DNA of 64,000 nt from DASXHZ01 sp036488085 (GTDB lineage Bacteria; Acidobacteriota; Thermoanaerobaculia; Gp7-AA8). Position numbers and translations under genes: made by a program. The notes below the pieces were generated by a model that was not told the DNA's origin, searched no databases, and saw only the letters and a program-made list of their open reading frames with translations. The stretch lies in NCBI GenBank assembly GCA_036488085.1, contig DASXHZ010000086.1:1-64000 (forward strand), read 5' to 3'. This document shows, piece after piece, positions 50,042-59,141 of this stretch. The stretch's first letter is position 1. Each line of letters begins with the position of its first letter.

Positions 50042-52936
50042 GTGTACGCTGTCCGCGTGCGCGCCTGGCTCGCCGCGTTGCTGATCCTCACCGGCTCGGA
50101 AGTGGCGCAGTGGACGTCCGCGCCGTCGGATGGTGTGTCGCTCAATCTGGCGAACGACAACGGCGCGCTGCGGATGGATTTCGACTTTCATGGGCACGGC
50201 GGGTGGGCGGCGGCGCGGCGGGCGGTGAACATCGACGTGCCGGCGAACTACCGGTTCGTGTTCCGGCTGCGCGGCGAGATGCAGCCGAATACACTGGAGC
50301 TGAAGTTGATCGACGGCGAGAACGTCTGGTGGACGCGCCGCGTGGCGTGGGACTTTCCGCGCGACTGGACGAATGTCGTCGCGGACAAGCGCCATATCGA
50401 GTTTGCGTGGGGTCCGGCGACGGATCACGAGCTGAGGCACATCTCGGCGATCGAGGTCACGGTGACGGCGGCGTCCGGCGGAAAGGGGAGTCTGTGGGTC
50501 GACAGGATCGATTTCGAGCCGTTGACGCCCGACACCTCGATCCCGCTCGACGGGCGGGTCTTGCCGAACTGGCGGGGCAACGGGCCGGTGACGATCGATC
50601 TGCAGCAGGCGCGCGATTTCGGCGGAGTGGTCGTAAATTGGGGCAACTTCTTCGCGAGTGACTACGAGGTGGAGCTGTCGCTCGACGGCAAGGAATGGAC
50701 GCGCGCGCGAAGCGTGCGCGGCGGCGACGGTGGCCGCGACTACCTGCAGACGCCCGACGCGAATGCTCGATTCATCCGGCTCGTGTTTGAAGGCGAAGGC
50801 GCGATTCAGAGCCTCATCGTGGAGCCGCCGCCGTTCGGCGACCGCGCGATCGATGTCTACAAGGCGATGGCGCACGACGCGCTGCGTGGCCGGTACCCGC
50901 GCGCCCTCATCAACGAGTTTGGCTACTGGACGATCTTCGGCCGTGATGGTTCTGAAGACGCTAAGCCGCTGTTGTCGGAGGATGGCGCGATCGAGACCTC
51001 GGCCGGCTTCACGCTCGAGCCGTTCGTGCGGATCGACGGACGGCTGATCACGTGGGCGGACGTCACGACGTCGCAGTGGCTCGAACGTGGCGCGCTGCCG
51101 ATCCCGTTGACGACGTGGCATCACCCGAAGTTCACGATGACCGTCCAGGCGTTCGGCGCCGGCTCCGCGCGTTACCGCATCCGCAACACGACCGGGCATC
51201 CCGAGCACGTGCAGTTTTTCATCGCCGCCCGCCCGCTTCGCGTGACACCTCCCTGGCACGAGCTGAATATCGCGGAGCTGACGGCGCCGATTCGTTCGAT
51301 CCACTGGAACGAGCGCACGCTGACCGTCGACGACACCGAGGTCGTTCCGTCGGTGAAGCCGAGCACCGTGGTCCTGTCGACGTTCGACAGCGGCGACGCC
51401 TCGGAGCTTTTCGATCATCCCGCCACTCCGTCTGACGTCGACGATCCGCAGAAGCACGCCTCGGCATTGCTGCGTTGGGACTTCGAACTGCGCGGCGAGA
51501 AGGAGATCGATCTCAGCTTCGCACTGAGTGGCCGGTCGTCAGTGGCCGGTGGCCGGATTTCCCTCCGGCAACCGGCTACCGGCAACCGGCAACTCGGCGA
51601 GGAGCGCAGGCACTGGCAGTCGGTCGCCGACCACGTGCAGATCGAAATCCCCGCGGCGAAGGATCTCGTCGACACCGTCCGGGCGAACCTCGCGTTCAAT
51701 CTCCTCGGGCGTGACGGTCCTGCGATCCGCGGCGGTGCGCGGAACTATCGCCGGAGCTGGATCCGCGACGGCTCGCTCACGTCGACTGCGCTCCTGCGCT
51801 TCGGTTTCAATGACGCGGTTCGCGACTACATCCGCTGGTTTGCGCAGTATCAGTTCGCCGACGGCAAGGTGCCGTGCTGTGTCGATGCACGTGGTGCCGA
51901 CCCCGTGGCGGAGCACGACAGCCACGGTGAGTTCATCTACCTCGTCGCCGTATACACACGCCTCACGGGCGATCTTTCACTCGCGAAGGAGGTGTGGCCG
52001 CATGTGGCAAAGGCCGCGAATTACATCGATACGCTGCGAAAACAGACCCGTGGCGAAGCGCCGCATTTCGTCGGACTGCTCCCTCCGTCGATCAGTCACG
52101 AGGGCTACTCCGCGAAGCCGATGCACTCGTACTGGGATGACTTCTGGGCGCTCCGCGGCCTGAAGGACGTCACATGGCTCGCCGAGCGCCTCGGCAAGCG
52201 CGACGCGGCGTCGCACTTCGCCGTGGTCCGCGACGAGTTCTCGAGCGATTTCCACGAGTCGATCCGCCGCGCCATCGCGCTCCACCACATCGACTACATC
52301 CCCGGCTGCGCTGACCTCGGCGACTTCGATCCCACCTCGACGACGATCGGGATCGAGCCGGGCGGCGATCTCGCGAACCTCCCGCACGATGCCGTAATGG
52401 CTGAGTTCACACGCTACTGGAACGAGGCGTCCGCGCGCATGAACGGCACGCGCTGGTGGCGCGATTACACGCCATACGAGCTGCGCAATGTCGGTGTCTT
52501 CGTGCGCCTCGGCTGGCGCGATCGCGCCCAGCAGCTCCTGCAGTGGTTCCTCGACGACCGTCGTCCGCGCGGCTGGAAGCAGTGGGCCGAGGTTGTCGCG
52601 CAGGACTACCGCAGCCCAACGTATGTCGGCGACATCCCGCACCTCTGGGTCGGCACCGACTTCGTCCGCTCCTTCCTCGACATGCTCGTCTACGAACGCG
52701 AATCCGACCACTCCCTCGTCCTCGGCGCCGGCGTTCCGGAAGCGTGGCTGAAGGATGGCGTCACCGTCCGCAAGCTACGCACCATCTACGGCCCGCTGAC
52801 GTTTTCCGCGAAGGGAAACGAGGTCCGCGTCTCCGGTGTGCGCGTGCCGCCAGGCGGGATCGTCGTGAAGCTCCCGAATCGGGCGACGAAAGTGATTCGG
52901 AGTGTGCCGGCGATCGTGACGCTCAGTGCTCGTTGA
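50042..52936 (+). CDS. Large secreted glycosidase-like protein: discoidin-type domain plus alpha/alpha-barrel
   Basis: 964 residues with a signal-like start (WLAALLILTGSEVAQ). Residues 20-165 are a beta-sandwich (NYRFVFRLRGEMQPNTLELK), followed by a discoidin-like unit (YEVELSLDGKEWTRARSVRG) and a linker. From about residue 530 an (alpha/alpha)6 barrel of the GH15/GH63/GH94 clan type is seen: RNYRRSWIRDGSLTSTALLR, HDSHGEFIYLVAVYTRLTGD, MHSYWDDFWALRGLKDVTWL, DYIPGCADLGDFDPTST. The Trp-Asp and Glu residues fit a catalytic barrel, but the exact family is not assigned. Residues about 496-518 are a Gly/Ser/Arg-rich insert encoded by a repeat. GTG 50042 is used; GTG 50057 is possible. Confidence 0.85.
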   Translation: MYAVRVRAWLAALLILTGSEVAQWTSAPSDGVSLNLANDNGALRMDFDFHGHGGWAAARRAVNIDVPANYRFVFRLRGEMQPNTLELKLIDGENVWWTRRVAWDFPRDWTNVVADKRHIEFAWGPATDHELRHISAIEVTVTAASGGKGSLWVDRIDFEPLTPDTSIPLDGRVLPNWRGNGPVTIDLQQARDFGGVVVNWGNFFASDYEVELSLDGKEWTRARSVRGGDGGRDYLQTPDANARFIRLVFEGEGAIQSLIVEPPPFGDRAIDVYKAMAHDALRGRYPRALINEFGYWTIFGRDGSEDAKPLLSEDGAIETSAGFTLEPFVRIDGRLITWADVTTSQWLERGALPIPLTTWHHPKFTMTVQAFGAGSARYRIRNTTGHPEHVQFFIAARPLRVTPPWHELNIAELTAPIRSIHWNERTLTVDDTEVVPSVKPSTVVLSTFDSGDASELFDHPATPSDVDDPQKHASALLRWDFELRGEKEIDLSFALSGRSSVAGGRISLRQPATGNRQLGEERRHWQSVADHVQIEIPAAKDLVDTVRANLAFNLLGRDGPAIRGGARNYRRSWIRDGSLTSTALLRFGFNDAVRDYIRWFAQYQFADGKVPCCVDARGADPVAEHDSHGEFIYLVAVYTRLTGDLSLAKEVWPHVAKAANYIDTLRKQTRGEAPHFVGLLPPSISHEGYSAKPMHSYWDDFWALRGLKDVTWLAERLGKRDAASHFAVVRDEFSSDFHESIRRAIALHHIDYIPGCADLGDFDPTSTTIGIEPGGDLANLPHDAVMAEFTRYWNEASARMNGTRWWRDYTPYELRNVGVFVRLGWRDRAQQLLQWFLDDRRPRGWKQWAEVVAQDYRSPTYVGDIPHLWVGTDFVRSFLDMLVYERESDHSLVLGAGVPEAWLKDGVTVRKLRTIYGPLTFSAKGNEVRVSGVRVPPGGIVVKLPNRATKVIRSVPAIVTLSAR
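51528..51593. repeat. Tandem/inverted hairpin element 5, inside the glycosidase gene
   Basis: Left words AGTGGCCGG and TGGCCGG (51528-51556) are answered by four tandem CCGGCAA/CCGGCTA words (51564-51593). The element is in frame and adds about 22 residues (RSSVAGGRISLRQPATGNRQ) between two domains. Confidence 0.75.
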
Positions 52937-53423
52937 GGAGCGTCTCGATCTCGGCGATCCGCTGCTGGAGCGTCTGTACCTGTTCTTTGAGCTCAGCCAC
53001 CTCGGAACGCAGGGCAAACCGATCCAGCTTTTCCTCGACGCTCGTCAGGCGCTCCTCAATGGCCCTCATGCGGTCTGTGAGGCACGCGACGTTTTTCTGA
53101 AGGTCGCGAACCGTGCCACTGAGGAGTACGAACTCGGTTTCAACGACTCCAAGCCTCTTGTAGATAGCGTCGAAGCCGCCGAGCATCTCGCTCCGTAACT
53201 CAGTGCGAACCGCTTCGATCTTCGCTTCGAGCGGTTCTCGCACGAGATGCTGCATGTCCGGAATCGCCACCTCCTGGTGGAACCGCATCATGTCCGGAAC
53301 CACGACCTCCCGGTGGAACCGCATCATGTCCGGAACCGCCACCTCTCGGTGGAATCGCTCCATCTCCGGAACGGTCACCTCTCGGTGGAACCGCATCAGG
53401 GTCTCGAACAGATCGTCGGCCAC
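52923..53423 (-). CDS. Coiled-coil protein with 12-residue N-terminal repeats
   Basis: 166 residues. The first 55 consist of four copies of a 12-residue unit around RFHREVxVPDM, encoded by near-identical 36-bp units (about 53255-53415). The rest is a long coiled coil (FVLLSGTVRDLQKNVACLTD, RMRAIEERLTSVEEKLDRFA, LKEQVQTLQQRIAEIETLLN). No membrane segment is present. Function is unknown; repeat number may vary between strains. The stop lies within the end of the convergent glycosidase gene (overlap of 14 bp). Confidence 0.8.
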   Translation of the reverse strand: MADDLFETLMRFHREVTVPEMERFHREVAVPDMMRFHREVVVPDMMRFHQEVAIPDMQHLVREPLEAKIEAVRTELRSEMLGGFDAIYKRLGVVETEFVLLSGTVRDLQKNVACLTDRMRAIEERLTSVEEKLDRFALRSEVAELKEQVQTLQQRIAEIETLLNEH

Positions 53424-53452
53424 GACGGAATTCTACCTCGGTCGCCGCCTGG

Positions 53453-54745
53453 CTACTCCCTCTCCAGAATCACCGCCACACCGATTCCGCCAGCGGCGCA
53501 GATGGTGACGAGGCCGTATTGCTGGCCGGTGTGCTGGAGCTCGTTGCAGACGGTCGTGATGATTCGGGCGCCGGTGGCGCCGAAGGGGTGGCCGAGGGCG
53601 ATGGAGCCGCCGGTGCGGTTGATGGCTTCGGGGTCGATGTCGCCGACCGGTTCTTCGCGGCCAAGCTTTTCCTTCGCGATCTTCTTCGAGCCCATCCACT
53701 GGATATTCGAGAGCACCTGGGCGGCGAACGCCTCGTGCATCTCGATGACGTTGATGTCTTTCAGCGTCAACTTCGCGCGTTCGAGCGCGATCGGGAGGGC
53801 GAGGACGGGACCCTGCAGGAGCTGATCGAACGGATCGATCGCCGAGTACGCGTACGACTTGATGAAGCCGATGGGCTTGATGCCGGCGGCCTTCGCTTTG
53901 TCTTCGGACATCAGGAGCACCGCGGCCGCGCCGTCGGTCAGGGGCGACGAGTTGCCCGCGGTGATCGAGCCGTACTTGCGGTCGAACACCGGCTTCAGCT
54001 TCGCGAGCTGTTCGAGCGTCGTGTCGGCGCGAATGAGGTTGTCGGTCTCGACGACGGAGTCGTACCGCGGCGGTACGACGACCGTCATCACCTCTTCCTT
54101 GAAGCGGCCGTTCTGCGTCGCGGCGGCAGCGCGCGTGTGGCTCTGGAGCGCGAAGCGGTCCTGCGCCTCGCGAGTGATGCCGTTCTCCTTCGCCATCTTC
54201 TCGGCCGACTGCCCCATCGTGAGGCCGGTGGTCGATTCAGCGATCGCCGGCGCGTCGGGCGCCAGGTCTTTGAATTTGAGCTTGCGGAAGGAGCCTAGCT
54301 TGCCGCCAACGCTCTTCTGTTTGTTCGCGGTCACGAGCGAGTCGGAGAAATTTTTCGAGAAGAGGATGGGGATGTCGGAGAGCGACTCGGTGCCGCCCGC
54401 AACCACCGTGTCCGCGTAACCGCGGAAGATCAGATCGGCGCCGGACGTGATCGCCTGCGCGGCGGAGTCACATGCCTTGCCGATGGTGTAGCCGGGGATG
54501 CGTTTCGGGAGCCCGGTGCCGAGGATGATCTCGCGTGCGATGTTCGGCGCCTTCACCGACGGGATGACGTTCCCGAAAATGAGCTCCTGCACTTCGTTCG
54601 GGTCGATGCCGCTGCGCTGCATCAGCTCGGCGACGACCATCTTGCCGAGGTCGAGCGACGTGAGGGAGGAGAAGACGGTACCGGATTTCGCGAACGGCGT
54701 CCGCAATCCACGAACGACGGCGACGCGAGGCGTGTATTGCCACAT
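53453..54745 (-). CDS. Acetyl-CoA acyltransferase (thiolase, FadI/FadA-like)
   Basis: Cleaves 3-ketoacyl-CoA in beta-oxidation or runs in reverse. 430 residues, the longer FadI-type length. Nucleophile Cys in YTIGKACDSAAQAITSGADL, His in NVIEMHEAFAAQVLSNIQW, second His in TGGSIALGHPFGATGARI and Cys in TICAAGGIGVAVIL. No fadB/fadJ partner is nearby. It is divergent from zwf, with 42 bp between starts. Confidence 0.93.
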   Translation of the reverse strand: MWQYTPRVAVVRGLRTPFAKSGTVFSSLTSLDLGKMVVAELMQRSGIDPNEVQELIFGNVIPSVKAPNIAREIILGTGLPKRIPGYTIGKACDSAAQAITSGADLIFRGYADTVVAGGTESLSDIPILFSKNFSDSLVTANKQKSVGGKLGSFRKLKFKDLAPDAPAIAESTTGLTMGQSAEKMAKENGITREAQDRFALQSHTRAAAATQNGRFKEEVMTVVVPPRYDSVVETDNLIRADTTLEQLAKLKPVFDRKYGSITAGNSSPLTDGAAAVLLMSEDKAKAAGIKPIGFIKSYAYSAIDPFDQLLQGPVLALPIALERAKLTLKDINVIEMHEAFAAQVLSNIQWMGSKKIAKEKLGREEPVGDIDPEAINRTGGSIALGHPFGATGARIITTVCNELQHTGQQYGLVTICAAGGIGVAVILERE

Positions 54746-54760
54746 GGCGCGGAGAATATC

Positions 54761-54782
54761 TGATTTAATCGGGTCGAGGAGG
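54761..54782 (+). promoter_or_regulatory. Extended -10 and ribosome binding site of zwf
   Basis: TGATTTAAT (54761-54769) fits an extended -10. GAGGAGG at 54776-54782 lies 5 nt before ATG 54788. Unlike many genes in the window, zwf therefore has a leader and a strong Shine-Dalgarno. Confidence 0.5.
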
Positions 54783-54787
54783 CGTCG

Positions 54788-56341
54788 ATGACGGTCGTTG
54801 CCCCGGTGCTCGAAAGCAATCCGCTGCGTGAAGGACTCGAGCAGGAGCGCGTGCCGGACGCGTCATGCCTCGTCATCTTCGGCGCGTCCGGCGACCTCAC
54901 GCATCGCAAACTTCTGCCCGCGCTCTACTCGCTGGCGCACGACGGTTTGTTGCCCGCCGGCCAGACGATCATCGGTTTCGCGCGGCCCGACTACACCGAC
55001 GACGCGTTCCGGCTGGACATTCGCGAGGCGTGCAGCAAGTACGCGCGCACGCGACCGATCGACGACGCGATCTGGGAAAACTTCGCCAAGGGCCTCTTCT
55101 ATGTCCAGGGCGACTTCGGCGACTCCGCCGCGTACCTCCGCCTCAAGCAGAAGCTGGAGGAGTGCGACAAGTCGCGCGGTACGGGCGGGCGGCGCCTCTA
55201 CTACCTCGCGGTACCGCCGAACTTCTTTCCGGTCATCTGCGAGTTCCTCGGCGGCGAGGGGATGGTTACCGACCCGGAGCGTGGCGGCCCGTACACACGC
55301 GCCATCATCGAGAAGCCGTTCGGACACGACCTCGAATCGGCGAAGGAGCTGAACCGCGTCGCGGTGACGACGTTCCGCGAACGCCAGGTTTTCCGGATCG
55401 ATCACTACCTCGGCAAGGAGACTGTGCAGAACCTGATGGTGCTGCGTTTCGCGAACGGCATCTTCGAGCCATTCTGGAATCGTCAATACATTGACCATGT
55501 GCAGTTGACTGTCGCGGAGTCGCTCGGCGTCGAGAAGCGCGGCGGCTACTTCGACAATGCCGGCATCGCGCGCGACATCATCCAGAACCACATGCTGCAG
55601 TTGCTGTCGCTGACAGCAATGGAGCCTCCGGTCGCCTTCGACGCCGACGCCGTGCGCGATGAGAAGGTGAAGGTGCTGCGCGCGCTGCGCGAGTTCCCAC
55701 ACGGCAACGAGGAGTCGATGGCGGTTCGCGGGCAGTACACGGATGGCTCGGTCCTCGGCGAGCTCGCGCCTGGCTATCGGAAAGAGGAGGCGGTCCGGCC
55801 GGACTCGCACACCGAGACGTTCGCGGCGCTGAAGGTCTACATCGACAACTGGCGCTGGGCCGACGTGCCGTTCTACCTCCGCGCGGGAAAGCGGCTGCCG
55901 AAGCGCGTCACCGACATCTCGATCCAGTTCCGGCCGGCGCCGTATCCGCTGTTCAAGAAGGTCACCGGCGTGAGGACGCAGCCGAACGTGCTCGCGATTC
56001 GCATCCAGCCGGACGAGGGAATCTCGCTCAAGTTCGACTCGAAGGTCCCCGGGCCGGTCGTGCGCACGGCGCCGGTAACAATGGAGTTTCGCTACGCGAC
56101 GTCGTTCGGAGCGGAGCCACCCGAGGCGTACGAGCGGCTGCTGCTCGAGACGATGCTCGGCGATACCACGCTCTTCGCGAGGCGCGATGAGGTCGAGACG
56201 GCGTGGGCGTGGCTCGATCCGCTGCTGAACGCGTGGACGAAGGACTCGCGCCTGCCGGATCCTTATCCCGCGGGAACGTGGGGTCCGGACGCGGCGGACG
56301 CGCTTCTTGCAGCGGACGGACGGAAGTGGAGGCGTCCGTGA
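54788..56341 (+). CDS. zwf: Glucose-6-phosphate 1-dehydrogenase
   Basis: First step of the oxidative pentose phosphate pathway. 517 residues. NADP site LVIFGASGDLTHRKLLPALY; active-site strand QVFRIDHYLGKETVQNLMVL with the catalytic RIDHYLGKE; ADVPFYLRAGKRLPKRVTDI; LRFANGIFEPFWNRQYIDHV. Usual length. Followed by opcA and pgl on the same strand, so the first two steps of the pathway and their assembly factor are encoded together. Confidence 0.97.
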   Translation: MTVVAPVLESNPLREGLEQERVPDASCLVIFGASGDLTHRKLLPALYSLAHDGLLPAGQTIIGFARPDYTDDAFRLDIREACSKYARTRPIDDAIWENFAKGLFYVQGDFGDSAAYLRLKQKLEECDKSRGTGGRRLYYLAVPPNFFPVICEFLGGEGMVTDPERGGPYTRAIIEKPFGHDLESAKELNRVAVTTFRERQVFRIDHYLGKETVQNLMVLRFANGIFEPFWNRQYIDHVQLTVAESLGVEKRGGYFDNAGIARDIIQNHMLQLLSLTAMEPPVAFDADAVRDEKVKVLRALREFPHGNEESMAVRGQYTDGSVLGELAPGYRKEEAVRPDSHTETFAALKVYIDNWRWADVPFYLRAGKRLPKRVTDISIQFRPAPYPLFKKVTGVRTQPNVLAIRIQPDEGISLKFDSKVPGPVVRTAPVTMEFRYATSFGAEPPEAYERLLLETMLGDTTLFARRDEVETAWAWLDPLLNAWTKDSRLPDPYPAGTWGPDAADALLAADGRKWRRP

Positions 56342-56348
56342 CGGACTT

Positions 56349-56430
56349 GGAGAGGCGGACGCCCTCGTCCGCCGGCGCGGCGTTAGCCGCGCTGTCGCGC
56401 GGCCGGGCGGACGAGGGCGTCCGCCCCTCC
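56349..56430. repeat. GC-rich inverted repeat between zwf and opcA
   Basis: Arms 56349-56373 and 56406-56430 are 25-bp inverted copies with one mismatch. Each arm is itself a near-palindrome around GGCGGACGCCCTCGTCCGCC. It can form one long or two short hairpins in the zwf-opcA transcript and may adjust downstream expression. Confidence 0.85.
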
Positions 56431-56452
56431 CAATCCGTTCAAAGGTCCAGAT

Positions 56453-57505
56453 ATGACCGCTGACGAACTGACGTCCGGCGAAGACGTAAAGGTCGATTAC
56501 AACTCGATCGAGCAGACGCTCACGGAGCTGTGGCGCGTCGAAAAGAAGGAACACGACAACGCGGTGACGCGCGCGGCGCTCTGGAACGTCGTCGCGCATG
56601 CCGCCACGCCAGAGCATCACACCGAGGCGAGCGAGGTGCTGGGCAAGGCATCGATCGTGGTGCCTCAGCGGACCATCGTCATCCGCGCGAATCCGGAGGC
56701 GGCCACGGAGATGACATCCTGGATCAGCGCGAACTGCCACCTCCTCGGCGAAGGGAAGCAGGTCTGTTCCGAGGAGATCGCGATCGTCGCCGGAGGCGAC
56801 CGCGTGGCGCGCGTCCCGCCACTCGTGAGCGCGCTCCTGATTCCCGACATGCCGGTGGCGTTGTGGTGGATCGGTGACCTGCCGCACGAGAACGCCGCCT
56901 ACGTCGACGCGCTGCTCGAGCCGGCAGACCGGCTGATCGTCGACTCGTGTGCGTTCGATAGTCCGGCCGACCTGGCGCTCGTCGCGCGCGTCGCGCAGAA
57001 GACCATCACCGCGCCGGCGGACCTCAACTGGATCCGGCTCGAGGAGTGGCGCATTGCGACCGCCTCCCTCTTCGATCCGCCGGAGATGCGGGCGAAGCTG
57101 CGACACGTCCGGCGTATTCGCATCCTCACGGACGCGATGCAGGACAACTACTTCGGCGAGCGGATCGAGGGCTTGCTCTTTTCGTCATGGATCCTGGCGC
57201 AAGCGGGATGCGAGATGGAAAAGGTGGAGATCGAGATCGAGGAGCGGCGCGCGCTGCGGCGCGGACTCCTGCGCGTCGAGGTGACGATGGAGGATGGGTC
57301 GATCGCTTTGATCGAGCGCGACATCGAGCGCGGGATTCTCGTCACGCGGTACGACGGCCATGTGATGGTTCCGGACGGCGTCACGCGGGCGCGAAAGCGG
57401 ACGACCGACGAGCTCATCGTGCGCGAGCTGAAGGACCCTGCGAGCGACCGGGTCCTGTTGAAGGTGCTCCCGATATCGGTGGAGCTCGCGAAACGGGTGG
57501 CCTGA
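56453..57505 (+). CDS. opcA: Glucose-6-phosphate dehydrogenase assembly protein OpcA
   Basis: 350 residues. Promotes the active oligomer of Zwf in cyanobacteria and actinobacteria. OpcA/SUBDOMAIN-type pattern: ALWNVVAHAATPEHHTEASE, TIVIRANPEAATEMTSWISA, VSALLIPDMPVALWWIGDLP, DRLIVDSCAFDSPADLALVA. The location between zwf and pgl fixes the assignment. Its stop overlaps the pgl start as ATGA. Confidence 0.93.
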   Translation: MTADELTSGEDVKVDYNSIEQTLTELWRVEKKEHDNAVTRAALWNVVAHAATPEHHTEASEVLGKASIVVPQRTIVIRANPEAATEMTSWISANCHLLGEGKQVCSEEIAIVAGGDRVARVPPLVSALLIPDMPVALWWIGDLPHENAAYVDALLEPADRLIVDSCAFDSPADLALVARVAQKTITAPADLNWIRLEEWRIATASLFDPPEMRAKLRHVRRIRILTDAMQDNYFGERIEGLLFSSWILAQAGCEMEKVEIEIEERRALRRGLLRVEVTMEDGSIALIERDIERGILVTRYDGHVMVPDGVTRARKRTTDELIVRELKDPASDRVLLKVLPISVELAKRVA

Positions 57506-58170
57506 TGAACCTCCGCATCTTCGAGTCGAAAGAAGAGCTGATGCGGGGGACGGCGCGCGCGATTGCGGAGCGTGCGACGGACGGCGCGGCAATCGCGCTG
57601 TCGGGCGGCTCGACGCCGGTCGCCGTCTACGAGATCCTCGGCGGTGACGACGCTCTGCGCGAACGCCGCGTGACGTGGGTGGTCGTCGACGAGCGTTACG
57701 TGCCGGAGAGCGACCCGCAGTCGAACTCCGCGATGATCCGCCGCACGCTCTTCGCGCGCGGGATCGCGCCGTCGCACCGCTTTCTCCGCTTCAAGACGGA
57801 GCTGGAGGACCCTCAGGCGACGGTGCGGGAGTTCGAACGGGAGTGGAACGAGCTCGGGATCGAGAAGATCAACGTCGTCGTTCTCGGCGTCGGCGATGAC
57901 GGGCACACGGCGTCGCTCTTTCCGGGAACCGAGGCGCTGAAGATCGAGGACGCAATCGCAACCGCGGTGTTCGTCGCGAAGCTCGACATGTGGCGCGTCA
58001 CGATCACGAAGCCGGTGATCCGCGCCGCCGACCTCCGCATGGTCCAGGTGGCAGGGGAGTCGAAGCGCGACGTTTTGCGCGCCGTTCGCGACGGCGCCGA
58101 CTACCCGATTGCCCAGGCGACGAGCGGCGTGGAGACGTGGTGGCTTCTCGATCGGGCCGCCGCGCCCTAA
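57505..58170 (+). CDS. pgl: 6-phosphogluconolactonase
   Basis: Hydrolyses 6-phosphogluconolactone made by Zwf. 221 residues, DevB type. Motifs: AAIALSGGSTPVAVYEILGG, VTWVVVDERYVPESDPQSNS, NVVVLGVGDDGHTASLFPGT, and the C-terminal VETWWLLDRAA. It starts at ATG 57505 overlapping the opcA stop. Completes a three-gene operon. Confidence 0.95.
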   Translation: MNLRIFESKEELMRGTARAIAERATDGAAIALSGGSTPVAVYEILGGDDALRERRVTWVVVDERYVPESDPQSNSAMIRRTLFARGIAPSHRFLRFKTELEDPQATVREFEREWNELGIEKINVVVLGVGDDGHTASLFPGTEALKIEDAIATAVFVAKLDMWRVTITKPVIRAADLRMVQVAGESKRDVLRAVRDGADYPIAQATSGVETWWLLDRAAAP

Positions 58171-58173
58171 AAT
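58168..58173 (+). promoter_or_regulatory. -10 box (TAAAAT) of the membrane protein/regulator pair
   Basis: TAAAAT ends 7 nt before GTG 58181 and overlaps the pgl stop codon. No Shine-Dalgarno is present, so the next unit is probably transcribed as a leaderless message. Confidence 0.5.
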
Positions 58174-58180
58174 ACTTTGC

Positions 58181-58756
58181 GTGACTGAGCCGGTCCGCAT
58201 GGGCGACCACGCGTTCGCGAACCTCCGCTACATCCGCGACGCGATGGAGCGCGCTACGGCGTTCACGTCGATTCCCGGCGTGGGCGGGATCATCATTGGC
58301 GCCAGCGCCGTCGCCACCGCCTTCGTCGCGCGGCGGCTGCAGGGCGACCGCTGGCTCGAGGCATGGCTGCTCGATGCGGTCTTCGCCGCGGTCGTCGCCT
58401 TCGTCCTGATGCTGCGCAAGGCGTCGCGCGCGGGCGTCACGCTGCGGTCTCCCGCGGCGCGGCGTTTCTTCGTCAGCTATTTCGCGCCGATCGTGGCAGC
58501 GGCGGCGATGACGGTCGCGATCGTCCGCGCAGGGGGCCACGCGCTGCTTCCGGCGCTGTGGCTGCTCTGTTATGGCGCGTCGTTCATCGCCAGCGGCGCG
58601 TTCTCCATCCGCGTCGTGCCGGTCATGGGCGTCTGCTTCATGGTTCTCGGGATCGCGGCGCTGTTCATTCCGTTCGGCAACGTTCTCCTCGCCGCCGGCT
58701 TCGGCGGCATTCACATCGTCTTTGGATTCATCATTGCGAGGAACTATGGCGGCTAG
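58181..58756 (+). CDS. Small polytopic membrane protein
   Basis: 191 residues, about six hydrophobic helices (GVGGIIIGASAVATAFVARR, LLDAVFAAVVAFVLML, ALWLLCYGASFIASGAFSI, GVCFMVLGIAALFIPFGNVL, GGIHIVFGFIIARNYGG). Function is unknown. It overlaps the winged-helix gene by 11 nt, a pairing that suggests the regulator controls or reports on this membrane protein. GTG 58181 is preferred by the -10 spacing; ATG 58199 is an alternative. Confidence 0.8.
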   Translation: MTEPVRMGDHAFANLRYIRDAMERATAFTSIPGVGGIIIGASAVATAFVARRLQGDRWLEAWLLDAVFAAVVAFVLMLRKASRAGVTLRSPAARRFFVSYFAPIVAAAAMTVAIVRAGGHALLPALWLLCYGASFIASGAFSIRVVPVMGVCFMVLGIAALFIPFGNVLLAAGFGGIHIVFGFIIARNYGG

Positions 58757-59102
58757 AGCACAGCGCAACACGGCGCCGGTTGAAGAACCGCGCGTCATCG
58801 AGAAGCGGAAGATTCCTGATTTCGACCGCATGATCCACGAACACGTCCGGCTCGCGATCATGAGCGCCGTTGCGGTGAACGAGAAGCTCTCGTTCGTCGA
58901 GCTACGGGACATCGTCCAGACGAGCGACGGCAACATCAGCGTGCACGCGCGCAAGCTGGAGGACGCCGGCTACATCGTCACGAAGAAGTACTTCATCGGA
59001 CGCATCCCGCGCACCGATTACCAGATCACCGCGGCAGGGCGGCGGGCGTTCGAGAAGTACATCGCGCACATGGAAGCGCTGGTCAAGACGAACAAGAAGT
59101 GA
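58746..59102 (+). CDS. Winged-helix transcriptional regulator
   Basis: 118 residues. Central winged helix: DRMIHEHVRLAIMSAVAVNE, LSFVELRDIVQTSDGNISVH, ARKLEDAGYIVTKKYFIGRI, PRTDYQITAAGRRAFEKYIA. This is the MarR-like/ArsR-like 'transcriptional regulator' type (winged helix DNA-binding domain_3) that commonly follows a small membrane protein gene. The first 25 residues are a basic tail. Ligand unknown. Confidence 0.88.
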   Translation: MAARAQRNTAPVEEPRVIEKRKIPDFDRMIHEHVRLAIMSAVAVNEKLSFVELRDIVQTSDGNISVHARKLEDAGYIVTKKYFIGRIPRTDYQITAAGRRAFEKYIAHMEALVKTNKK

Positions 59103-59141
59103 CGCCGGTTTCGCGGCGGCGAGGTCGCGGGTCTAAGGGAC

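Noticed and set aside
54863..57106. Minus-strand open frame of about 747 codons across zwf and opcA
   Set aside because: Antisense shadow of zwf/opcA codon bias; Arg/His/Val-rich without motifs.
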